Of a stretch of DNA of 64,000 bases, positions 20,988-31,458 are shown in pieces. The position numbers and the translations under genes are program-made. The notes under the pieces were generated by a model that was not told the DNA's origin, ran no database searches, and saw only the letters and a program-made list of their open reading frames with translations. Each line of letters begins with the position of its first letter. Within the stretch, counting starts at the first letter, position 1. Source of the stretch: Diaporthe sp. PMI_573 (Eukaryota; Ascomycota; Sordariomycetes; Diaporthales; Diaporthaceae); NCBI GenBank assembly GCA_021399435.1, contig JAJTUP010000084.1:124001-188000 (forward strand). Reading direction: 5' to 3'.

Positions 20988-22681
20988 TTAGAGGCTCCGG
21001 AACACCTCCGCCCATTGATTTGTACGCAGTACAAAATGCGCCAGCAGGCTGATTGATGCAACACCCAGCAGTCCAGTCGTCCAACCCACCAAGGAGGACT
21101 TCGAAGAGGGCTCAGTAAGCTCATCATTGTAAGGTGACGCGTGTGGTCTGTCCGGAACAGGAAGCTTCTCAATTCGTGGGCCAGCGAGGGATTGCTTCAG
21201 GAGCTCCTTGAATAGCATGTCATCCCCGAGTAAGGGTAACACGTAGTGGAGGAGGGTACTAGAAAAGGGTGGCTGCTGGCAGAGGAATGAGCCATCGCGA
21301 CGGCCTTTCTTCATCATGCTCAAAGCTCTGTCGTACCGAACGGCACAGACTTCGCCAAGCGCATGTTCGATGGAGTCGAGCTGCAAGCTTGGGGAAGTTG
21401 GGATTTTGCCACGCGTCAGGGCATTGACCAGGTTCGCTGCCGCCTCAATCGCCCCGTTTCCGCCCTGAGCGGCAATTGGATGGACCTAGATCTCATTGTC
21501 AGTATGCCTCGGAGACCTTTTCCAACGGACATGGATTTTTTGGGGGCGACATATGCAGTACCTTGGTGGCTGCATCGCCAATGATGAGAATCCGCTGGAA
21601 GTGCCATCTCCTAAATACATGTTCTTCCAGCGGCACTAGGGTAGACTTAATGCGATGATCATAAAGGTCCCCAAACGTTATGGTCTCGGTGATGTTGTCA
21701 TCACGGTATTGTGCTGCGAGAGCCGACTCATCTTCCTTCGAGAAACGGGGGACGTCCTCGCCGTGCTTCGTCTCTCCTAATTCGTGGAATAAGAACCAAT
21801 ATACCCGACCGCCTGGCGCGGAGAGTACTAGGTACAGATGGCCACGAAATAAGCAGACCTGTTGAGTACCACCTGCTGGGTAGTTCGCTGGGCATTTGGA
21901 GATTCCGAATATGCACTTCATGCTTGATTGGACTACTGTGAGTGAACTTTTCAGCCATGGTTCCTAGATCCATCCTTTTTGTTGTATGTGGCTGCTGGCG
22001 CTTCTTTCTTTACCCTCAGTTTTTATTTCTTTTGGACACTTACTTGATCTTTCTTCTGGTGGAAAAGCGTCTGCAGAGGATGCGCCCGAGCTTGCGATTC
22101 GCCACATTTCTTGTCGCACTTTGCTGTGAACACCGTCGCCACCGACCAAAATGTCACCGCTGTAACTCGATCCGTCTTCTGTCGTTACAAGCACCCCAGT
22201 GGGGCTCATTTCCACATGAGAAATACGCTTGTTGGTGAGCACTCTGTCCTTATACTTTAGATTGTCGTACAAAATCTTGAGCAACATCTGCCTGTCCAGC
22301 CACAAAGACGGATACCCGGTGCTTTTCCAGTCAGCGATGAAAATAGTCCCCGGATAAACATTTTTGGAACGAATTAACATACTGCTTTTCCATTCTCTCT
22401 GAGATACTCGCATCTTTCGTTGAGGCAAGAACGTTCCCCTTGCTATCGCGGAAAAACGCCCTGTGGTAGTAGTTACCAGCGGCTTCGCGTAGGCGCTCGT
22501 AGCATCCCAGTTGATCCAGGATTCGCAGGCCGTTGGCAAGCAGGCCAATACTAGCTCCTACTTGGGGGGCAATCTGGGGATACGCTTCGAGGATCACGTA
22601 GTCAATGTCGAATCTCTCAAGCATATTGGCAAGAGATAGTCCAGCAACGCTGCCGCCGGCAATGATGATTTTGAGACCCAT
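20988..22681 (-). CDS. FAD-dependent monooxygenase, PaxM-type (prenyl-group epoxidase family)
   Basis: Exons 22383-22681, 22044-22321, 21562-21935, 20988-21485 sum to 483 codons (482 aa), the usual length of the family. N-terminal FAD-binding GGSVAGLSLA; then ILEAYPQIAPQVGASIGLLA, which is typical of the PaxM/LtmM and meroterpenoid epoxidases; GYPSLWLDRQMLLKILY; the DG motif GDGVHSKVRQEMW; GD motif ILIIGDAATK then HPIAAQGGNGAIEAA; and a C-terminal TM helix (LLGVASISLLAHFVL). The second intron (21936-22043) is the least certain: a nearer acceptor at about 21964 would break the frame. Enzymes of this type use NADPH, FAD and O2 to epoxidise prenyl chains before cyclisation. No prenyltransferase or terpene cyclase is in the window. 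The gene appears intact. Confidence 0.87.
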
Positions 22682-22974
22682 GATGTTGGATAGCGCATGA
22701 ACTTAAGAGCTGATTGTTGGCAAGGATGATATTGAAACCTAGAAATAAAAAAATGGACTGAATGTAGAGTGAAAGGTCTTATATTTATTTCGCACTTCGG
22801 CCTGAAAAGCGGCCGCGGTTCGCGGGCCTTAGCATATTCCGCCCACCGAGAGAACACGGAGTCACGGGATTAAGAAGCTGCGCCTGGTAGCATGCATTGC
22901 GGCTGCGGGATTGAGAATGCATTCAGTATGGACCCCTTAATTTACCTATTAAAAATAAGGATTTACTATGATAC

Positions 22975-23275
22975 CTACATTGGAGTGCTCCCGTTGGGGC
23001 CAGCCACCGTGAAGGTGCTGTCGCCTACGAGCGGTGCCTGCATCCCGAGGCAGAGGGCCGGCACCTCAAAGCCCTCAAAGCTGCTGCCGAGAGCCTCCTT
23101 GATGTTCTTTGGGCCGATGGTGCTTACCGTCTCGTGGACAAGCTGCTTGTTGACGGACATCGTGCCGAACTTGCGGAAGCGCTCGAAGCCCAGCTCTAGA
23201 TGCTGGCTCTGTTTCGCACGACGGACGGTCTCGAGGACGATGGAGGTCAGCTTATGGGATCTCAGATCGATCCAT
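22975..23275 (-). pseudogene. cytochrome P450 fragment (N-terminal region), frameshifted
   Basis: On the minus strand about 100 codons read as the N-terminal part of a CYP52-like fungal P450: FERFRKFGTMSVNK, then TIGPKNIKEALGSSFEGFEV, then PLVGDSTFTVAGPN, matching the pattern 'NIKA.L...F..F' and 'LLGDGIFT.DG..W'. After GPN a single missing base (a Trp codon would be restored) shifts the frame, and it ends at TAG a few codons later. Nothing of the I-helix, EXXR or haem-binding Cys region is found, so most of the gene is lost. Its position just upstream of the FAD monooxygenase suggests it belonged to the same cluster. Confidence 0.65.
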
Positions 23276-23928
23276 TAAAGGAAGACAGAAAAATCTTTCG
23301 TCTCCCCTTGCTAATTCTTTCACCGCGATTCACTTCTTAAACGCTCACAGGGCTTGTCTCAAGAGTCCGGATATCTTTCATGCGTGTTGCGATACTTAGC
23401 TATCACCACGACGGATATTTTAGAAACAAGTTCAACCTTTATTAAATAAGATCTTAAATTTAGAATAATCTGTGAAGGCTTTGAGGACGAAGTCGCAGGT
23501 GGGTAATGCATAAACTCGAGTTGAATACTAACTCTAACCAACCCCTCCCAGAGAGTTCACTAGGTTCCGAAACCTATTATTATTATAGTCTTTTGAAAGA
23601 AAGCCGATAATATACGTAATTTGTAATGACGAATCGACCCTGCGTCTTCTTGTGGTCTCTTTCTGGGCGTAAGCCCTGACAAAAGAAGCCAACTCCCTCC
23701 TCTTCCTATAACATAAGCGGCACGACGTCCAGGCACCGAGCCCACCCAGTACAACAGCTTTGACCTCTCGTCTACTCCTTCTACGCCTTATTCTCTTTCT
23801 TGGACACGGGAATAAGCTAGTAAATTCCCGCCGCGGCGGCAGTGTTGAAGATGCAACACGCCTACAGCAGCCCAAAGGCGCGTCAGCTGTTGTCAGAGTA
23901 AACGTTTCTGCGCCTAAGGAAGTTATTA
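23276..23928. other. no supported gene
   Basis: A+T-rich at first; frames at 23534-23875 (minus) and 23760-24083 (plus) are Arg/Ser-rich without domains. The latter overlaps the reading frame described next in another phase. Confidence 0.35.
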
Positions 23929-24174
23929 ATGTTGACCTTCTTGTCTCAGATAGGGCCGAGAGAGTACGGAAGAGATATTCGCAACGTCATCACGACCGCA
24001 CGGCAGTTCGTCAAGTAGGAGAGGCTACGTCGTGGAAAGGAGCATACCCAGCTGGATTACGAAATGATGAAAAGAATCATTGACCTTTCTGGGGAATTTG
24101 ACAGGCATTTGGAGAAATTGTACTGTGGGAATTCTCCCGAGGAGCTGGCTCGTGAGGGATTAGGCCATGATTAA
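23929..24174 (+). pseudogene. short coding relic with one in-frame TAG
   Basis: Frame from ATG 23929 to TAA 24172 (81 codons) with a single TAG at 24016-24018, which would be a Gln codon if C to T. Both sides have coding-like composition (VITTARQFVK before; YEMMKRIIDLSGEFDRHLEK and ELAREGLGHD after). Not recognised. It could be the last exon of a decayed gene or part of an old element. Confidence 0.4.
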
Positions 24175-24828
24175 GCTTATGGGCAGAACAGCATTCCACA
24201 ATCCCTCCAGGAGTCTATTGCGTGTTTATATTCTACAGGCCAGTTTGTATAGCGTTTTACTGTAGGGTGTGTTCCCCTTGGTAGTGCAATGGGACATGGG
24301 ATGTCGTTCTACAAGGTTGCATATTGGTTCTGACAAAGGCTATCTGGATGAAGTTATCTCAAGGTTTCCTGACCAAGATTACCGTGAATATCCTTCTTGA
24401 TGAGAACCCGCCCCGAGGTAGTTGAAGGTCCTTTCGGCTAGCCAATCAGAAGCCAGGGATCATCCGTTGCTGAAGGAGGAAGCGTTGCCACGAATAGAAT
24501 CGTCAATCCTGGGAAACAACCGTTGCCGAAGCCCATAGATTCACGGTATGGTACTTAGCTGCCGGCTGTCCACCAAATTACTTTTCCCCCTTTATGCTTA
24601 TCACATAAGTGTCGACTGTCTCACATATTCTTACGACCCACTCTGGAGCCGGTGAGGCTTAACTGTCTCATACATTACAACGACCCGCTCTGCGAGACGG
24701 AGTCCGAACTTACATTACTAATTTCCTTTGTCATAGTCTGAACTTGCATTACCAATCATCTCCGTCATGGTCTACTAGTTCTGAATCGTGCCTCGAGACA
24801 GACCTGAGGGATGTATGACTGTAAAGAT
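24175..24828. other. intergenic upstream of the NmrA-like gene, with short direct repeats
   Basis: Two pairs of imperfect direct repeats: ACTGTCTCACATATTC...CGACCCACTCTG (about 24618) with ACTGTCTCATACATT..CGACCCGCTCTG (about 24661), and GAACTTACATTACTAAT (about 24707) with GAACTTGCATTACCAAT (about 24741). No ORF. Confidence 0.5.
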
Positions 24829-24836
24829 ATAAAATG
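24829..24836 (+). promoter_or_regulatory. TATA-box-like element of the NmrA-like gene
   Basis: ATATAAAA about 140 bp upstream of the ATG at 24971, in a position usual for fungal promoters. Confidence 0.4.
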
Positions 24837-24970
24837 ACGGAGGTCATCCGTTAAATAATGTATAATTCATCTTCGGACCTGGTACATTCACTCGAATAAA
24901 TGTCATCGACAAGTTCAACTCACAGCACCTCCACACAGCACAAGACCTTCAAGCTTTTATCCAAAACACG

Positions 24971-25951
24971 ATGAGCGACTTCAAGAAGATTGCCCTCGTC
25001 GGTGTGAGTTACAACTCCAGCTCATCAGTATTAGGTTACGAAAGCTGAAACCTCTAGGCTGGCCTCCTCGGCTCCGGTGTCCTTCCCGAGCTCGTCAAGG
25101 CTGGCTTCGAAGTGACTGTTCTCGGGCGCTCCGCCAGCAATGGCCATGTCCTCCCCGCCAACGTCGAGTATATTGAGATCAATTACGAAGACCAGGACTC
25201 ACTCGTGTCGGCCTTTCGTGGCCATGATGCCGCCATCCTCACCCACAGTCTCTTTGGTGTACATTATAACAAGCCCCTCATTGACGCCAGCATCAAAGCC
25301 GGCATCCGCCGCATCATTCCCTCGCACTACGGCTCTGTCGCCACGAATGATGACCCAGAGGTCCAATCCATGCCTGTACATGGCGTCCTCACTGACATCC
25401 GCCGCTACCTCGAGGCCAAGGCTCGCGCCGGGCTGATCGAGTACACCGTCCTTGAGCCAGGCTGCTTCCTTGAGACGCTTGCAGTCACTGACACAGCCCT
25501 TGACATCCCTAACAGACGTGCCGACCTCTGGGATGACGGCAACCATCGCTTCAGCGTGTCGACCCTCGCGGGCACCGGTAAAGCCATGGTTGGCGTCCTC
25601 CGCCACGGTGAAGCGTCGAAGAATCGCGTCATTCGATTCCACGAGTTTACTGTGTCGCAGAATGAGCTGCTCGCCATCGCGCAGGACGCATTTCCGCCTG
25701 CTCAGGACTGGAAGGTTGCTCCCATTGACTCGGCCGCGTCATATAAGCAGGCTTTGGAGGACCAGGTCAAGGATCCCAGCTTTGCCACAGGTTTCGCACT
25801 GCTCAAGATCTGCATGATGAGCGGGAGGTGGGGAGTAGAGTACCCCGAGGACCAGATAAACAACGATTTAATTGGCCTTGGTCGCCTCCAGTCTGTCGAT
25901 GTCGAGAGGGCCTTCAAGGCGGCTATCGAGAAGTATGTTCCGAAGGAGTAG
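24971..25951 (+). CDS. NmrA-like / isoflavone-reductase-like NAD(P)-binding protein
   Basis: Exon 1 24971-25003, intron 25004-25057 (GTGAGT..TCTAG), exon 2 25058-25951; 308 aa, TAG-terminated. The intron falls inside the dinucleotide-binding loop: joined, the N terminus reads IALVG-AGLLGSGVLPEL, a GxxGxxG Rossmann motif, followed by VTVLGRS as the NADP-phosphate loop. Further family blocks are GHDAAILTHSLFG, AGIRRIIPSHYGS and YTVLEPGCFLE. Members are atypical short-chain reductases (phenylcoumaran benzylic ether/isoflavone reductases) or redox sensors such as NmrA. Between the two Zn2Cys6 regulators and near the FAD monooxygenase, a tailoring role is plausible. The gene is intact and uses more C/G-ending codons than the surrounding relics. 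Confidence 0.88.
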
Positions 25952-26019
25952 CTGGCAGTAGCCTAGGTGCTTATGATGGAGAAGCAAACAATATTTCTCG
26001 GAGTCCAAAACCTTTCGTG

Positions 26020-28178
26020 CTATTCTGCTTCCGTATTCTGACTCAGGTGAAGACGAATTGCGCGCAAACCGTCCCTGAGTGCTAGTTGTAGCGGCCGCAA
26101 GTCCTTGTGCTGTATCGCTACTCGATCAACCCCAGCTGAGATTTTCTGGAGAATTTTCGCATCTTCTGTAGAATTTGGTTTGCCCAGATTGGCAAGAATG
26201 CGTCGGGTGAGGTTGCCGATTGGATAGTAACAACGATATAGGCCGAAAACACGCGAGACAGTGGGCGGGAAGGGGAACAAAGCGAGAAAGGTGCCAGCCA
26301 AGGAGAGCAGGCGACGCGACACGTCAAGCATCAACGACGACAGGGGCCCACTTCCGTCGATAGGACATGTCGGAAGCAGAGATATTATTGATGACCCCGT
26401 AGCCGAGGATGCTGTGTCAAGCCTGTTCGCCTTGCAGAGCATCATAATGATACTGCTGTAGCCGTCAAGGCATACCTCGCAAATCCTCCACCAAGTGCCC
26501 TCCTGGTGGATAGCGCCGTCCAAAGCCTGGCTCTGCATCATGGCACGAGAACCCATCAGCTGGTTTGTTGTAAAGTGAAAACTTCTGTCGGGAATGCACT
26601 CACAATTGGCCACTCGTCGTACACTTGGACGAGGTCACAGCAGAGCTTATGCGTGGTGTTGACAATCTTCTCTGCATTGCCCGTGTTCATGAGCTGAAAG
26701 TACTCGTTCAGAGTGAAAGTAAGCCGCGACCGAACGAGGAATATAATGGTTAGGAAGTCCGGAGCATCGTGCGAAGGATCCGAGCCGATGGTCTCGTCGA
26801 GCCAAGGGAGGTTTACGCGCCAGCTGGACAGATCTCCGCTGATGATGGGTGGCCTGTCGAAAAGCAGCCGACAGAAGAGGTCCCTACCGATGAGGTCCCA
26901 GAGGCTCTTGCGCTCATCATTTGTGGCGCCGCTGTCGCTTTGTGGTGGGTTTGTATCAAGGGTGCGCAGCTGAAGCTTCTCGGCATACTTGGATGCCAGT
27001 TGGAACATCTGCCACGCCATGTCGATGTCGAAGTGCTCGCTGGCTGTGAGGGCCTACCGATATATTCAGCCCCCGTGCGCATGCAGGCAGGGAGACAGTT
27101 TGGCCAAAAGGCACACGAAAGGACGTACCATGAGGACGGCGGCTGCAAAGTCCATCCTTGTACCAGTTGCTTCACGCTGCCAAGCAGTCAATGCCCTTAG
27201 GGCCCCGACATATACGAGCGTGGGGTAGTCAACCTCGTGGCTCTCGTCCCGGAAAGCATAATTGACAGGCATGCAGGACCCGTAGTGTAGGATTGAGAAG
27301 TACAGCACGTGAATGACGGGCCGGAGGGTGACGTCGGGCATGTCGATGAGATCGGGGGTGAGCTTGATGAGCTTTGTATTCGTGAAACCAAGAAACATGT
27401 CGACTGGTTGAACCTCGAAGAAAGCTAGCAGCCGTCAGTGCCTCATCTTTGATGGTATTCATGGGGTCCAAATCCAACGTACTCTCGATCCATGACTTCG
27501 CAACGTCACAGGGCAGACGGAGAGGCTCCTCGAGCGACAGTCGATTTATGGTCTGTACTCGAAGCGCTTGGACTTGGTCCAAGGCCGTCTTGAGGGGCTT
27601 GATGGCGTCCTCTTGCAAACTTGATGGCGAGCTGACAGAGCCCGTGCAGGACAGGCTGTCTGTCCCCGTGGGTCCACATGCAAAATTCGGTGCGCTATCT
27701 AGACCAATTGGTGAGAAGTGGGTGCTCGCGGGATGAAACTTTGATGAGCGGCCATCATTCGTGTTCTTTTCAATCTCCTGCAAGCGTTCGAGGATCACAT
27801 CCAGCTGGGAAGCTGTGGCGTCACTTGACTTATCAGACTGCTGTCCCCTGTCGGCCGCAAGGGCTTGAACAGGTCGCCTCGCGCGCTGGGGATAATTGCA
27901 AATGAGACTGCGGTCGTTACATCTGCTGCAGGTGGGCTTCTTGCGGTTGCAGCGGATCTGGCCTCATGTCAGCGAAGTCCCGAACTTGTCATGGGAACAC
28001 AGCAGATCCATGACGCTGCGTCACTTGCCTTTCGTTTTCGACACTCGACGCACTATCGGACGGACAACCACGTATTAACAACTGATGACGAACGCACGAC
28101 ATGGGATTCATCTTGGTGCACGACCATCTCTGAGCTTACCGAGAGTGGGCTCAGATTCGAGCCCCTGTTACCATCCAT
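26020..28178 (-). CDS. Zn2Cys6 transcription factor (fungal-specific TF domain), regulator 2
   Basis: Six exons: 28140-28178, 28029-28052, 27483-27957, 27129-27424, 26604-27053, 26020-26559; total 608 codons (607 aa). Start MDGNRGSNLSPLS, then Cys14-x2-Cys17-x6-Cys24-x6-Cys31-x2-Cys34-x6-Cys41. The intron after RKRK (27958-28028) starts GCAAGT, so it is a GC-AG intron; the same position in regulator 1 has a normal GT intron. Then LDVILERLQEIEK coiled coil, Ser-rich linker, and middle homology region (ALTAWQREATGTRMDF; LIGRDLFCRLLFDRPP). Strong block-by-block similarity to regulator 1 indicates a duplication; regulator 1 has one extra intron in the linker start. It diverges from the ABC transporter relic at 28865 (686 bp apart). 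No disabling mutation seen. Confidence 0.88.
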
Positions 28179-28864
28179 GTGTGCGTTGCACCGCCTGGCT
28201 GCCGCTTTCCACGAAGGTGGACGGACAATGCGGACATTCTGTGAGAGAAGTGTCCGAAAAACCGTGGACTTGTAGGTGTGGAGAGGAACGGCATTTGAAG
28301 TAGCGGACTCCGTGGACTCACGGACTTTGCCAAGACGTCCAAGCTAGGTAGCCCTTTTCCGACCTTCCCTGACTATTGACTTCACTGCTTTGTAATTCTC
28401 CTATACGCCGTCTGCCGCCAGGTAACCTGCGCGACTTGATGGAATGCTGTGCCATTTTTATTTGCGGGCCCGCAAGCAAATACGTGGGTTTTGGCAAACC
28501 AAGTCTGAGATGTGCTTGACTTGAAGGTGTCCACCGCAGGGCGTGAACACTTCGCAGGGAGTGAACACTTCGCATGTCGTGATCTCAACCTATGCCAGTA
28601 GACATGGAAACGAGCGATAAGATCACACAGACTCTTTTCATGGCTCTATATGTACACCCGTTCTCTCGTAGGTGACGGGATGTGTCGTGCTTGTTCTCCC
28701 ATCATCTACGGGAAAAGCACTTGAGAGCCAGCACTGTGGTTCGGAGCCAACGTCGCCGCCTCAACATCATCATCATTTCACTCTGTTCGTACATTTCGTA
28801 CCCTACGAGCCGTCCACCTTCGTTTTGGCCTAATTCTCCAGCAATAGCCAAGAAATCAGGATCC
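28179..28864. other. divergent intergenic region between regulator 2 and the ABC transporter relic
   Basis: Contains short tandem GTGAACACTTCGCAGGGA / GTGAACACTTCGCATGTC direct repeats (about 28544-28577) and a TATA-like CTATATGTA near 28644. The ORFs here have no domains; the frame 28682-28864 is only an in-frame leader before the more likely ATG at 28865. Confidence 0.4.
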
Positions 28865-31020
28865 ATGCCAGCCACAGAAATGCCAGATCACCAAGCTGTA
28901 CTTCCCAGAGTCCAAGACAAGCACCGACCCCCTTCTGTGCAGAGGACCAACTGGAGCTCTACAGACCCAAGGAGTCCCCAATTTGACCCTCAGATATGGG
29001 CTCGTCAGTTCCAACAGTCCAGGGCTGAGGCCAACCAGGATCAGTTCCTGCAGCTAGGCCTGGCTTTCCGCGGTCTCACAACCTACGGCTTTGGCAAGTC
29101 GACCGATGACCAGAGCACAGTCGGAACCGTTGCCCTGAAACTCATGGCGCATATGGACTATTTGTATTCTTTGAGTTTCTCTACTAAGCTGGAACGGCAA
29201 TGAGTGTCCTATAAGGACAAGTAATAATGTGTCTTATCGATAATAACAGTAATGTTTGCTATACAAGACTTTAAACAGTGACTTTCTAATCTACTTCTGT
29301 AAACCAGTGTTGTGCTAGATGCTACTATTTTGCACGATAAGTCTTAGTGTTGAGCCGTGCCTAGTTTGTTTGTACCGGCATTATTGACAAGCTCTTAACC
29401 CATTAAGGTCAAAGCTATTATGAGACACGAGTACTAGTTTGATGCCGTTAAGCACTGTTAAAATGCCTTTCCTATGTAACTTAGGCCTTTAAGTTGCCCG
29501 AAATGGACCATAAAAGCCGCCATGTCCCAGAAGGATCCAAATCTGTTCTCTACAGACTTGTCCCTCAAGACTACTCGAAAACAATTATCTGGCTGAAACC
29601 GACACTACTACTTGCTCTATACAAGTTGACCCAGTACACGTGTCTGAGACCCTGGTAAGTCAACCGCACTCCTTTCTCTAGATTAGCTGATCTGACAGCC
29701 CTACCATGAATAGCCACAGAAATGGACACTAAGTACAATGAGCAAGTCTATCCGGCAGCAAGGGCAGAGCTTGCAGACACATATCTCAGCGAAAGCCCAT
29801 CAATATCTCAGCAGACTCATGGCGCATATAAGAGGTCTTTTTTCGCCCCACGCCGGGAATCTGACGCACCAAAACATTATCCAAGACCTCGAAGGGGTCC
29901 TGTACCCTGGAGAGACCCTTGCCGTCCTCGGTCCTCCCGGCTCAGGCTGTTCGACCTTCCTCAAAACCGTGGCCGGAGACACGCACGGCTTCTATGTCGA
30001 TGACTCGGCGAAAATGAATTACCACGGCATCTCCCGGAAAGATATGTGGACTACGCTCCATAGCGAGGCTATTTACACGACCGAGGATGACTACCACTTT
30101 CCCCATCTCACCGTAGGCGATACACTGTATTTTGCGGCTCGTGCGAGGAACCCAAACCCCCCGGCGGGCGTTTCACGTCATAATCATGCCCGAAATCTGC
30201 GAGACGCTGTCATGAACCTCTTGGGAATCTCACACACCATGAATACTTGTGTGGGGGATGATTATGTAAGGGGTGTGAGCGGTGGTGAGCGGAAGCGTGT
30301 GAGCATCGCCGAGGTGCTCCTTGGATTCGCTCCCATCCAGTGTTGGGACAACAGTACCAGAGGCCTCGATTCTGCAAGCGCTATTCAGTTCTGCAAGGTT
30401 CTGAGACTTCAAGCGGATATGCTTGGTATAACTTCCAGTGTTGCCATTTACCAAGCTCCGGAAGATGCGTATCAGGTAAGTAAAACGCGCCCGATGTTGA
30501 CTACAATGCCTGACTTTCTCATTCCTCAAGCAATTCGATAAGACTCTCGTTCTTTACGACGGACGCCAGATTTTCTTCGGCCGCAGCGATGACGCGAAAG
30601 CGTATTTTGAAGAATTGGGATTCTATTGTCCTGAACAGCAAACAACTGCCGACTTCCTCACATCTATGACAAGGCCCGAAGAGCGAATCGTCAAACCAGG
30701 TTGGGTAGATCCGACTCCCCGAACAGCTGACGACTTCGCTGCTGCGTGGCAGGGCAGTCAGCGCCGAGCTCGGCTGCTGCAAGGTATTGAGCGGTATCAA
30801 ATGGAATTTCCCATCTTGAACAATGAGGGCGCCGATGAGGCTCTCCAGCAGTTCCTCGGAATCAGAGAGCTCTACCAGAGCAGCGGTGCTGGGAAACGTT
30901 CTCCCTGTCTGCTTTCGTACTTCGACCAGCTCCGACTCCTGCTGTGGCGCAGCCTCGCACTTCTCAAAAAAGATCCGTCTTTAATACTTTATCTAATTTT
31001 AAATATAGATAATAATAAAA
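28865..31020 (+). pseudogene. PDR-type ABC transporter, N-terminal half only, broken by an insertion
   Basis: Full-length PDR transporters (about 1,400-1,500 aa, two NBD-TMD halves) export xenobiotics or secondary metabolites at the plasma membrane. Here the N-terminal region (28865-29154: SPQFDPQIWARQF, GLTTYGFGKSTDDQSTVG) stops at an insertion and resumes at 29815 ([19 protein letters not shown]). NBD1 has Walker [10 protein letters not shown], signature [10 protein letters not shown] and Walker [12 protein letters not shown], all of PDR type. Intron 30476-30530 (GTAAGT..CAAG) follows APEDAYQ. Coding similarity continues to LALLKKDPSL (about 30990), the start of the first membrane domain, then ends in A+T-rich repeat sequence. 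TMD1, NBD2 and TMD2 are not in the window. Confidence 0.82.
29140..29829. repeat. 15-bp direct repeats bounding a 660-bp insertion in the ABC transporter gene
   Basis: ACTCATGGCGCATAT occurs at 29140-29154 and again at 29815-29829. Leaving out one copy and the 660 bp between them restores a continuous PDR frame across [11 protein letters not shown]. The inserted DNA (29155-29814) has no obvious inverted ends and no recognised ORF; it looks like an insertion with a 15-bp target duplication, but could be a rearrangement. Confidence 0.7.
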
Positions 31021-31026
31021 GCAATA

Positions 31027-31458
31027 ACGTGGTTTACCACCCAGCCGGTCATATCACCCAGCCGGTCAGTTTTTTTACATACAAAAAACGTCCGTGCCAA
31101 CCCTACCAACTTCTTCAAACTAGGCCTAATTTGGATGCAAATTTCAGTATCGATTAGGATTTATATAATAAAGTTACATTTTAAATATTAAAGTTCTAAC
31201 TTTTAAATATAATTAGTTATATCGGAAAAACTAAATTACAGAGGTCTTTTTTAGTTTTTCCAATATAACTAATTATATTTAAAAGTTAGAACTTTAATAT
31301 TTAAAATGTAACTTTATTATATAAATCCTAATCGATACTGAAATTTGCATCCAAATTAGGCCTAGTTTGAAGAAGTTGGTAGGGTTGGCACGGACGTTTT
31401 TTGTATGTAAAAAAACTGACCGGCTGGGTGATATGACCGGCTGGGTGGTAAACTACGT
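31027..31458. mobile_element. foldback (MITE-like) element, 209-bp arms
   Basis: Positions 31027-31235 and 31250-31458 are reverse complements over 209 bp with only two mismatches that I could find (ACGTGG/ACGTAG at the tip and ATCGG/ATTGG near the loop); the loop is 14 nt (31236-31249). TA flanks both ends (31025-31026 and 31459-31460) and the tips begin ACGT, as in the Fot1-type element at 16210, so it is probably a non-autonomous Tc1/pogo-type element. Each arm holds a direct repeat ACCCAGCCGGTCA near its tip. It sits immediately after the last readable codons of the ABC transporter relic. RNA from this locus would fold into a long duplex. Confidence 0.9.

Noticed and set aside
22892..23278. 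128-codon plus-strand ORF
   Set aside because: Shadow of the P450 relic, whose minus-strand frame has clear family motifs.
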